NCBI RefSeq assembly: GCF_020520425.1
Contig: NC_079491.1
Location: forward strand, 30,247,449-30,311,448
Direction of reading: 5' to 3'
Length of the DNA stretch: 64,000 bases
Source: Spinacia oleracea
Lineage: Eukaryota; Streptophyta; Magnoliopsida; Caryophyllales; Amaranthaceae
Both the position numbers and the translations under genes were made by a program. The notes beneath the pieces are model-generated. The model did no database searches. It saw only the letters and a list, made by a program, of their open reading frames with translations, and was not told the origin of the DNA. Positions 22,987 to 33,900 of the stretch are shown piece by piece. Each line of letters opens with the position of its first letter. Within the stretch, counting starts at the first letter, position 1.

Positions 22987-25900
22987 ATGGAAAATTCTCA
23001 AATATTCCATGATTTCTCTGTTTCAACATCAATTTCGAATGATTCTTTTTCTTGTCATCTGAATTCTTCAGCTGAAAATCAGAGTTACGAAGGTATTCTT
23101 TCAATTTGTAATAACGAGTTGCATTTTTCTTTGATTTTATGATTTCGATTTCATAATAATCGTACTTTTTATGTTTTTTGTGATTGTAATTAGTTTGATT
23201 AATTTAATTTTGAATCTCATTCTTCGTTGATTTTGGTGATTGTTGATAATGAAGGTTACGAATTGGTTTTTTCGTTGATTTCGCATTTATTTCATTTATG
23301 TGGTGAAACTGATTCTGTAATAACTATTTTGTTCTTTTATGTTTTTATGAGTTTACATTGTTCTTTTGATTGACAAAACTGATTGTTGATAATTTATGCC
23401 GATATTGTTCTTTTAGGTTTTAATGTGTTCTTTTGATTGACAAAACTGATTGTTCTTTTAACTGTTTATTGATTGTTCTTTTAATGCGTAGTGTTCTTTC
23501 CAGTCTAGTTGGAGTGTGTAATTTACTCTTGATGCATTGTTCTTTTCTAATAGGTACTGTTGTTTTTTATTCTTTATTGGTTGTTCTTTTATATCTGCCC
23601 AAATTGTTCTTTTAAGTTTTAATGTGTTCTTTTGATTGACTAATTGATTGTTCTTTTAACTCTTCATTGATTGTTCTTTTCATGCCTAGTGTTCTTTTCA
23701 GTCTACATGGATTGTTCGTTTACTCTTGGTGCATTGTTCTTTTTAATGGCTACTGTTCTTTTAAGTTCTTCTGTTCTTTTCTTTTTCTGATTTTTTTTAT
23801 TTTATAAATTTCCAGATATATTAAATAATGCAGTTAATAATTCAGAACAAAATGATGCTAATGAGGATCCAGAATCCTATGTGGTTGTTGGCCAAGGTAC
23901 ATGAATTGTACTTTTACTTGTTTATCACAATGTTCGTTTACGTCTTGTGTTTGTTCCTTTATCATACTTATGATGTTCTTTGTGTTCTTTTTTATCGTCA
24001 TGCAGATTTTGAAGAACCAGTTTCATTAGAGGGAAGTGTAGTTAAGGATGATGATGAGGCGTATGAGTTATACAACAGTCATGCATTTAGGAATGGTTTT
24101 GGTACTAGGAAGGGTAAAAAGGAGTATAGAAGTGGTACTAGAATAGTTCGACAACGGTTTTTTGTTTGTGCATACGAGGGGTTTAAAAATCCAGATGGTG
24201 TTGTGCCTAAATCCTTTAAAAAAATTGATAGGAGAACTGGATGCAAGGCTTCAGTTCAGTTTGATGTTGATAAGAAAACTGGAGTGTATGTTCTTTCTAA
24301 ACATTCCCGTCTGCATAACCATTCAATGGTTCCTGCTAATAAGAGACACCTTATTAGGTCACATAGGCACATTTCAAAAGAACAATTGGCTTTTCTTACT
24401 ACTTTTACTTGTAGTGGCACGAAGCTTGCTGATGTTCTTAGAGCTATGAGGAAAGAAGTTGGTGGTGAGGCGAATTTAGGGTTCACTGTTCCTGACGCGT
24501 ATGATGCTGTTTTGGCAGAGAAGAAGAAAAAGTTGGATGGTTGTGATTCAAATCAGTTGATCAGATGGTTCGCTATGAGGCAAGCTAAAGAACATGATTT
24601 TTATTATGATTTTCAATTGAATGAAGAGAATCAGTTGATCAATTTTTTTTGGAGAGATGGAAGAATGCGGTCTGATTATGAAGCTTTTGGTGATTTATTG
24701 ATTCATGATACAACTTATCGTACTAATAAATACGATATGATTTGTGGGTCTTTTGTTGGAATGAATCTTCACACTCAAAATATCATGTTTGGAGTGGGTT
24801 TTATATTGAATGAGAAGGCAGGTACTTTTGACTGGCTTTTTAATTCTTTTTTGACTTCAATGGGAGGGAAGCAACCTGTGACTATCATGACTGATCAATC
24901 TTCTGCCATGGACAAGGCTATAAGGTAAAGTTCTTTTAGGTTGTTTGTATGTTCGTTCATCAAACATTTTTGTTCTTTTGTATTTTTGTACTATTTTTTA
25001 TGTTCTTTTTCTTTTGTCTTTCTGTTTAGTTTATATTTTTATCTATTTTTTTGGTTTATGTTTTTTTAGGGAAGTGTTTCCAAAATCGAGGCATCGGTTG
25101 TGTACATGGCACATTGGGGAAAATGTTGTTGTAAACATCAAAGGTGTTATGGCCAAAGAAGGTTTCAAACGTCGGTTTGATTATGTTTTGAAATATATTG
25201 ACACAGTTGCTGAGTTCGAGCATTATTGGAATAGGTAAAAATTATTTTGCTAATAGACTGATTAGTATTTAAAATTTTGTTTTGTTCTTTTCATTCGACA
25301 ACATGTTTTTTGTAATGTTAAATAGTGTTCTTTTCATGGTTGATGAAACTTGTTCTTTTAATCTGGTATTTTAATGTTCTTTTCTTTGTTTAATAGAGTC
25401 CATACTTCTTGAACTGTGATTGTGTGTACTTTCTTTTCAAGTTTTATTGTACTGTATATTGTTCTTTTTTTGTCTTCATTTGTTCTTTGTTTTACTCAGG
25501 GTGTTCGTTTTGTGTCTCTGATTGTTCTTTTGTTCTCCTTGTTTGTTCTTTTGTAGTCTTTTGGCTGATTACAATTGCGCTAAACATTCATGGATAATAA
25601 GATTAAATAGTTTGAAGGAGAAATGGTGTCCTGCATATAACAAAGATTATTGTTTTTTTTTGTGTGTACGTTTTGTGTGACTTATTGTTCTTTTTTTTTG
25701 TTATATGTTCTTTTGTAGTCTTATGACTGATTACAATTGCAAGACACACAAATGGATAGAGAGGTTATATGATTTGAAAGAGAAATGGTGTCCTGCATAT
25801 AACAAAGAGTGGTTTTCTGGGGGTATTTTATCTTCTCAAAGGAGTGAGACGACAAATCATTCTATTTCTAGGAGGTTGCATAAAACGAATGGTTTATGTG

Positions 25901-27356
25901 ATTTTTATAAGTGTTTTTTAGATGTAATTGATGAATGGAGAAGGAGAACAAGGGAGATTATAATTCTTCTACTGGAAATAGATATTACGCATGTGCGGAT
26001 AACATGTTATGTTTGCATGCGCGGGATGTGTATACCATTGCAATATATTTGATATTTGAGCAACGATTCATCAAAGCAATTGGTTTGAGGTGTCAACGCA
26101 TTTCCTATGAGTTTCCAGTTTCTAAGTACATTGTTGGGCATCCTACAAAGGATTTTATTAGACATGTTGTGATGTTTAATGAGAAAGAGATGGTTGTTGA
26201 TTGTACTTGCAAGTCATATGGAGAGATAGGAGTTCTTTGTTCTCATATTCTTCGAGTTTTCATTGTCCATAATGTTGAAGAGATTCCCAAACAATACATT
26301 ATGAAGAGATGGACCAAAAAGGCTATGAACACGATTGTTGAAGAAGGAGAAGACAGAGATAATGAAGTAAGTGTTGTTTCTGCTTCAGTTTGGAGGATGC
26401 AAAGCATAAGAAATTGCATTAAAGTTATAAATGAAGCTCAACATTGTCCGGCTGCAAGGAAGCTTATTGATTTGGGTGTGTTGGATATGTCATGCAAAGT
26501 AAAGGAGTATATTGGTGGTGTTGAAGGGGATGGTAATGTATCAAACAAGTATGTGCGAGAAGAAACTCTACTTGATGTCGTTGAGCCTTCAACAGACACA
26601 GTTTTGCCGGATGTTGTGGAACCGATTGCTGAAAAAGTCATTCCAACAATGATTCAAAATCCACCAAAGCGAAAGAGGAAGATTAAGAACGGGACTGAAA
26701 AGGCTAATGAGAGGAATGTGAGACCTAAAGGAATTGTTGAGAAGAAACGCAATAAACTGAAAGGTTGGAACAAGAGAAGAGAAAGACATGTTGATAATTT
26801 GAGGGAGGAAACTCAGTCTACTGATCAGGTAAACTGTTCTTTTTAAACATTTATTTGTTCTTTTATTACTTTGGAATGTTCTTTTTGTTTATCATTGTTC
26901 TTTTTTCCATTTTTATGTTCTATTTATCCTTTTTGTTTATGATCTTTTAGTTTACTTTATTATGTTCTGTTGGCAAATTGTTCTTTTTAATAATCTATTT
27001 GTTCTTTTATTCCTTTAGTTTGTTCCTTTTGTTTATCATTGTTCGTTTTTCTTTCTATATGTTCTTTTGTCTTTTTGTTTATGTTCTTTTGCTAAACAGT
27101 TCATTTTTTAAAAGAACATCTATTTGTTCTTTTAATGTTTATTATGTTCTTTTTTGAACTGTTCTTTTTTATTATCTATTTTGTTCTTTTTTCTTCTTTA
27201 TCATGTTCTTTTTTTCCTTATTGTTTCTTTGTTCTTTTTCAGTGTATCATAAATTTACCTGTTGGTGGGGTTTTGGTTCATCCAACATCTTCAAATCCAA
27301 AATTGGAAGCATATGTTCCAGATGATTATTTTGGAGTACACATACAACCTTTGTAG
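22987..27356 (+). CDS. FAR1/FHY3-like MULE transposase (six exons, one frameshift)
   Basis: Exons read 22,987-23,092, 23,816-23,896, 24,006-24,924, 25,070-25,234, 25,719-26,828 and 27,243-27,356. All introns are GT-AG and phases agree. The N-terminus (MENSQIFHDFSVST) leads to a FAR1 DNA-binding domain (EAYELYNSHAFRNGFGTRKG, CAYEG, TGCKASVQF, HNHSM; residues about 80-170). The MULE transposase core follows: HDTTYRTNKYDM and MTDQSSAM hold the expected acidic residues, then CTWHIGEN, and EFEHYWN gives a likely third acidic residue. A SWIM zinc finger (CTCKSYGEIGVLCSH) lies near residue 585, and a lysine/arginine-rich tail precedes the final exon. Exon 5 changes frame between about 25,935 and 26,050, so roughly 830 residues cannot be made as one protein without a correction or a frameshift. 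Close relatives are FAR1/FHY3 transcription factors, but residence inside terminal repeats argues for a transposase. Confidence 0.9.
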
Positions 27357-27440
27357 ATTCATTTACGATTGGTAATATTTTGATTTTTAGTTTATTGTGT
27401 TTTTAATCATTTGTTTTTGTATTCTCAATAATGTTCTTTT
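23335..27440 (+). repeat. Dispersed TGTTCTTTT 9-mer, plus-strand block
   Basis: Copies fill the introns of the transposase gene. I count 14 exact copies by eye in the 414-bp intron 26,829-27,242, and about 18 copies and one-base variants in 23,301-23,800. They are not tandem: they sit 20-40 bp apart in otherwise different sequence. Exon 3 (919 bp) has no exact copy in this orientation. Confidence 0.9.
25557..25650 (+). pseudogene. Partial duplicate of transposase exon 5
   Basis: After TTTTGTAG at 25,549-25,556 the sequence reads LLADYNCAKHSWIIRLNSLK, then EKWCPAYNKDY. This parallels the start of true exon 5 (LMTDYNCKTHKWIERLYDLK, then EKWCPAYNKEW). After that the similarity stops and T-rich intron sequence resumes. 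It has its own acceptor site, so it could act as an alternative exon, but no donor follows in frame. It is about 160 bp upstream of the real exon. Confidence 0.8.
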
Positions 27441-27902
27441 ACTCTTTTGATGTATATTTTTACGGGCTACTGATGTTTCGCTCAATCAATATTTTGAAAT
27501 GAGAATTTTTAGTTGTATATATTCTTATTTTTGTTTTGATTTTTGTGCAATTAGGATTGCAAAATTATTGCATAAAGGAGTATATGCTTAAATGTGAAAA
27601 GAACTTACTAAAAGAGAATAAAAAGAATTTTGGAAAGGAAAGAACATATCCCATGATATAGAAGAACATGGTCTGGGATTGAAAAGAACTTGAACCTTTA
27701 ATTGAAATACTTGTTTAAAATATCCAAACTACTTTATCTGCAACTACTAGAACATCTAATTGTTTCCAAAAGAACACCACACATGTTTAAAAGAACAACC
27801 CATAACTCCAACAATAACCATATCTACAAAATATACCATTGTTTTTTAAAGCATACTTCTAATAAAAGGTAACTATTATTCTGCCTTCATGAAAACAACC
27901 AA
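27357..27902. other. Convergent 3' spacer between the two MULE genes
   Basis: This 546-bp tail-to-tail spacer is where the dispersed 9-mer changes strand. The last TGTTCTTTT is at about 27,431, the first GAAAAGAAC on this strand is near 27,597, and AAAAGAACA copies follow near 27,770 and 27,790. It presumably holds both polyadenylation regions. No further gene is seen. Confidence 0.6.
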
Positions 27903-30900
27903 CTATTCAACTTGATTAGCTCTCTTCAATGCCAGATACATTAGCTCATGCCTTTTGTTCAGAACGGATAATAAGATTTCAGTACCGTACCGCATTCTCA
28001 GCTTGCAAATAAAGTCTTTCTGAAAACATAAAATAGTACATTAATAAAATATTATATATTAAAATAATATACGTACATATATTCAAAATTTACTTACATC
28101 TTCATCTGTGTTTTTGAAGCCACAATTCCAAGTCTGGTTGCCTTTGTAGGTCTCCATATGCCTCATTGCATATACCCCACAATCAGTCTTGTTTGTTCTG
28201 TTCTTCCATGGCATTTCAAGCAACACAATTTCATATGCTGAAATCTGTGCCTTCCGCAAAGGATGTCCTTCTTGTTCACAAAATATTGTCCATGCTTCAA
28301 ACTGAAATAAAAAGAACATTTAACTTAGTAAAAGAACAAAGAACAAAGAACAACAAAGAAACAAAGAACAACAAAGGAAGGAAAAAAGAACATTTAATTT
28401 AGTAAAAGAATAAAGAACAACAAAGGAAAGAACAAATAAAATATATAAGAGGAAATTCTTCAAATAGACTTACAGTTCTTTCTGCAAATGTTTTATATTT
28501 ATCATCATATGTAATTCCTTCAGGTAAGGAGAGATTGTCAATGATCTCCACCTTCTTCGCCTTTTGGTTGATTACAATGAGATAAAAATGATCACCAGAC
28601 CAGACTGGAAAGAACAACTACAAGCAGAGAAAAGAACATTAAACAAAGGAAAACGAACATATGTAAAAAAGAAAAGAACAATTTTATAATTTTACCAGAT
28701 GGAATCCCTTCAAAGACTTCACACCAGCAGTTACATACTCATGGCGTACACTTAAAATAAAATTTTCTAAGAGTTTGCCCTCAGTTGCTTGACTATCCTG
28801 TGATCCACCATACGGTTCATTCTGGCAGAGCATATTCTGCACCGAAAAAAATAATTTTAAATATATGTTATATAATAAAATAACTGAAGAAGTACGAAAA
28901 TATGATTTTTTAGTGATATTAAAACTTACGAAAGGGATTGTAGAGAAATAGAACTTCAAGTTACTCTTGACACTTTGATCTGGATCATCATTCAGTATTC
29001 TTGCAAAAGTGTCAATAACATTATTCATCACCCACACATTGGGAGCTGTTTTAAAGGAAAAGAACAAAAATATGAGTAAAAGGAACATCAACAGCATTTA
29101 AAAGAACATTTTAAATTCCAATAATTAAATATATACCTAGGGTTTGAAACTCTTCTCTGGTAACTATATTCCAATCATCAGTGTACAACACCTGACTGTT
29201 ATAAGAATGAAAATAAAATTTCCATAAGAACATGTACAAAAAGAACATCTACATTCAAATACTTGTAATAGTATAAAATTCTTACGTTGGGCTTCCCTTT
29301 CCAAAGGCATAATCCAGTACGCATCGCATGTCCTTTTCCTTTTGATTCAACTGTTCTTCCCCAACCAGTAGGTGTGAATACTGAGTTAAGAAGGGTGACA
29401 GTAACTTGAGGGGAACATTTTTCTTTCTCTTAACAAGTTTAGGTACTTGTACGTTATCTGGATCCTCTTCCTCACTTATGAAAACAAAGACATTATAAAG
29501 TAAAAAGAACATATTAGAGGGAAAAACGAATTCAGACTAACAATAAAAAGAACAACAAAGTGAAAAGAAAAGAACATTTTATAAATGATAATGAAAAATA
29601 ACTTGTAATAATAAACGAAAAATAACTTATAAAATAAAATGCAGTAGTCATACTCTATGTTCATAGATGTAGGTGCATTTTCTGGTTGCGAGTACACCGC
29701 ACTTGGAGTGCTAAAAGAGTGGAAAGAAAAGAATATATTACTATAAATAAAAAGAACAAAAGCGAGAAAGAAAAGAACATTAAATTGAAGATTATGAAAA
29801 TTATATTTTAATAAAATACAGTAGTCTTACTTCAGGAATATTGATGGAGTTTCCATTTTAGTCTGCGACTCAGCGGCAGTCGGAGTCTTAAACTCGGATT
29901 CTTCAGTTCTAACAGTTGGAGACATGGGGTTTCCATCTTCAGCTCCTTTGATTAAACCTTCCATAGTCTGAAACTCGGAGTCTTCAGTTCTAACGGTTGG
30001 AGACATTGGTTTTCCATCTTCAGCTCCTTGGATTAAACCTTCCATATCTGATCTCACATTTTCAGGTTCTCTGTGTATTACAAAAAAAAAAAGAACATGT
30101 GAGGAGGAACAAAGAACACAATGAGAAGAATTAAAGAACAAAAGTGCAATGAAAAAGAACATATAAGTTAATATTAAAAGTAGGAAGATATTAAAGTAAA
30201 TATAGAAAGAACATAAAGAAATATATGAAAGGAACATTCCGAATAAAAGAAACAAAAGATCCATTAAATAATTGTATAAAGACAGAGAATTAATAAAAAG
30301 AACAAATCAAACGAATAAAAAAACAAATAATTGTTTATAAAAGAACATTGTGAATAATGAAAGAAACAGTCACATATTTATTATACATGTGTATGTGAAC
30401 TGTTTTAAAAGAACGCATACTCAGTTTTTTCTGTAGGTGGCTGTTGTTTTTCAGCTTCATCTTTGTTGTCCCCTGAAATTGTCTCCAAATCACGTTCAGT
30501 CAAAGTTTTGTTTGCCAAGATTGCTTCTAATCTCATTTCCTCTTCAAAGTCGTGTGCCTGAGGAGGAGGATTTGAATCGGAAACCATTCCAAGCTTCAAT
30601 GTCAAATCAGCAAATACATTAGGCTGGGAAGGCATGATCAGAGGTGTTAAAAATGGTGGCAAATCAAATGGAACATCCTCAGATTCCTCGATTTCCTTTC
30701 TTTCATTTCCTTCTGTTGCCTTTCGTACTGCTTCCTCAAATAGTATTGTGAAGTAGTCTGAGCTGAAAAATTCTTTATCTTGACTGAGGATTGAACCAAT
30801 CTCCTCAGTATTCCTTCCTTCTTGCCGCTCTTCTGTAGAGTTGCCCTTCTCAAAAGTAACTGGAATTTCAGTTCCAGAGCATGTTGACCACATTTTTGCC

Positions 30901-33900
30901 ATATTGAATGGCAGACTTTTTTTGACATCAATAGTAGTGTCAAAGAACTTTCTGGACAACGACAATAAGTCGTTGAACTTGTTCATGACACTACTGAGTT
31001 CAGTAGTGGTTTTAGTGAATTCAGCATGGAATTCCTGTTTAACAATAACAACAATAAGGACTGGATAAATAAAAAGAACATTCGAATGGAAAAAATAACA
31101 AGAGAGATTCCTAAAAGAACATTCAAGTAGAGCTTAGAAACATTGTTAAAGATCGAAAGAACATGTTAAAGAGATAAATGAACATGTAAATAACATGCTT
31201 AAACATATAAAAGAACATTCAAATGTAAAGAACATCTTTTTAAGAAAAAAGAACATGCTTAAATAACATGAATAAACATTTAAAAGAACATGTAAAAGAA
31301 CGTAAAGAACTAGTTTTTGATAAAAAGAACATAAACACAGAAAGCAAAAAACATGGTAGGAAAAAAGATTATATTGAGGACGTAAAAGAACATTTGTTGG
31401 AGGAAAAAGAACATTACAACAAAAACGTTGAAAAAATAAATGCAATGGTTTTGTTGAGTGAATTTAATTTTTACCTCAATTGTAGAAGGGACTTTTGCTT
31501 TCTCACTGGGGTCTGCCTGTTGCTCTGGCAAATCTTTGTCATCCCCGAGTTGAGTCACTGGTGCACCTTGATGTTCTCTGGGCACATCATTTGTGGACCA
31601 GTTAGGCTCTTGGTGTTGATGTTGCTGTTGTGGTTGCTGCAGTGGTTGCTGCGATGGTTGTTCATCATGTTGCTGCTGTTGTTGTTGTGGGTGTTGAAGA
31701 AGAAGTGGTGGTGGTTGTTCACTGAGTGCTTTATGCTGTTTGAGCAGCTCCATCTCCTCCCTGTACAGTTGTAGCTCAGGTGGACCTTGAATTCTGTCCA
31801 GAATCAAGCCATGTCCGAAGCCTGTAGCATTGTCATTGCGTACCCTGCTGCTTATCATATCTCTTGTCCAGCAAGAAATTAGGGGGAAGATCCTTGGAGG
31901 GTACTCTTCCATGATCTGCACCCGATCGAAATAACATACCTAATTTAACAATAACAACATAATTTATTGTTAGTTAGGTGAAAGAAGAAGATGAAAGTAA
32001 TATATATAACAAAGGGAAATGCTAGCTTAATGATTGAAATTTACCATTAGAAATGGTAGTGGACCAGCAAACCATCTGCTACGGTCCACATTCCAGTACA
32101 TAGCTGCCCCAAGAAGGCTGGTGTATGCATACTGGCACCAATTTAGATTCCTCACTTGCTCCAAGTCAACAGTGCTTGCTAGGAATCTGAAGTTTGGCTT
32201 TTGAAACAGAAAAATATAAAAGAAAAGAACATTAATTATGATTTTAAATAGAATAAGAAAATAGAACATTCAATAGAAAATAAAGGAACATTAGAGAGAA
32301 TGAAAAGAACAATGAAAGAAGAGCAAAAGAATATTGAATACAACTGAAAAGAACACAACTAACATTCATATAAAGGAAAGTACAACAATAGGACATTTAA
32401 TGGAAAAGAAAGGAATATCATACAGAATAAAAGAACAGTGAAAGAGAAAGAAAGAACATGGAATTCGACAAACAAATAAAAGAACAATAAAAATAATAAT
32501 AAACATTTAAAAGAACATAATACGCAAACAAAAGAACATTAATGAGAAATAAAAGAACATTAATGAGAAACAAAGGAATTTTGATGTATACCGATAAATT
32601 AGTAGTGGATTTAATGCAGGTGTTAACTGCAACCACTAGGAAAGATCTCTTCCAGTTATCATCAACTGGAGTCTCATCTTTGATCAGTTTTTCAACCATT
32701 TCTTTCAATTTTGGGCATCCAGACTTCACTTTCCAGTATGCCCAAAATTCAGCAAAAACCCTCAACACTTTAGGATCTTGTTCATCAGTCCATTCCACGA
32801 CCGGAGCTCCTCCAATAGGTATATCGTACACCAGTTATACATCCTCTACAGTAATATCAAGGGAAGACTTTGGTAGATGCAAGGACCGGTTGGACGAGTT
32901 GAAATTCCTAACCAACTCGTACGGGAATGGATTTTCATTTTGTGGGATGTCAAGTTGCAGAAGAGATCCAAAGCCTAACTCCACGATGGATTGTTGTTTT
33001 CTTATATCATGTGGTTCATTAGATGCAATTCCCCTCAAGAATCGCATCATCAATTGCGGAGTTTGCCTTAGATTTAGTTTCCTTTCTTCAGGTTTTGGTT
33101 TGGCAACAACCAAAGATTTTGGTTTCTCATCATCCACCACCTCCATGACCTCATCAGAAACAACAATTTGTTTACTTCTTGTTGCTCTCTGGAAAAAAGA
33201 AAAAATATAAAGAACATTAGTCAGGGAGTAAAAGAACATTATATGGAAGAAAAAGAACAAATAACTTAAGAAAATTTTTGACCTTCTCAACTACTTTTTT
33301 CCCCTTCTTCATTAAGGGTTCACTTTCCTCTTCTACTTCTTCACCTTCTTCTTCACCTCCTTCTTCATCTTCCTCGTCTTCATAAACCTCCCTCACAACT
33401 ATCTGATTAACTTTGCTACCCCTCTGAATGAAAAAAGAACATAAATGATGATGTAAAGAACACAAGACAGGAAAAAAAGAACATTCTTTATTTAAAACAC
33501 AGCATTTATCTCTATTATAATATAACATTAAGGTAAATAAAAAGATATACAAAAAGGGTAATGTGAAGTTTACCTTAAGTGCTGCAGTCTTTTTCAAAGT
33601 AACTCCATTCCCCTTCTTAGCATTTGGTGCAACTTTTTTTGTTGAAATTTTCTCAGCAGGCAACAAGCTCTTCTTCTTATGTGCCTCTTCCAATTCCTGC
33701 TTTACCTCTTTGATAAGATCGGGAAATTCTTCTTTCAGCAATTGACTTCTGTTGACCAAAACAATAGAACATAAGTAGTAAAAAAAAAGTAAAACACAGA
33801 AAATAAAAAGAACACCATTTATGTAAGTTACCTTGTCCTTTTCCTGTTTGGTATTGATTTCCTAGACTTCCCCTTTGCTTTTTCAGGTTCCTCACCAGCT

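Noticed and set aside
23301-27240. Evenly spaced TGTTCTTTT considered as a CRISPR-like array
   Set aside because: The repeat is only 9 bp, spacing is irregular, copies occur in introns of a plant transposon, and no Cas genes exist in this eukaryotic DNA.
22987-27356. Considering the FAR1-like gene a host transcription factor
   Set aside because: It lies inside matched terminal repeats with a 9-bp duplication, beside a Ulp1 gene, and its introns share the element-specific 9-mer.
31268-31774. A 168-codon plus-strand frame with Leu/Val/Trp runs
   Set aside because: It is antisense to the Gln/His-rich exon 9 of the protease gene, whose splicing and phase are well supported.
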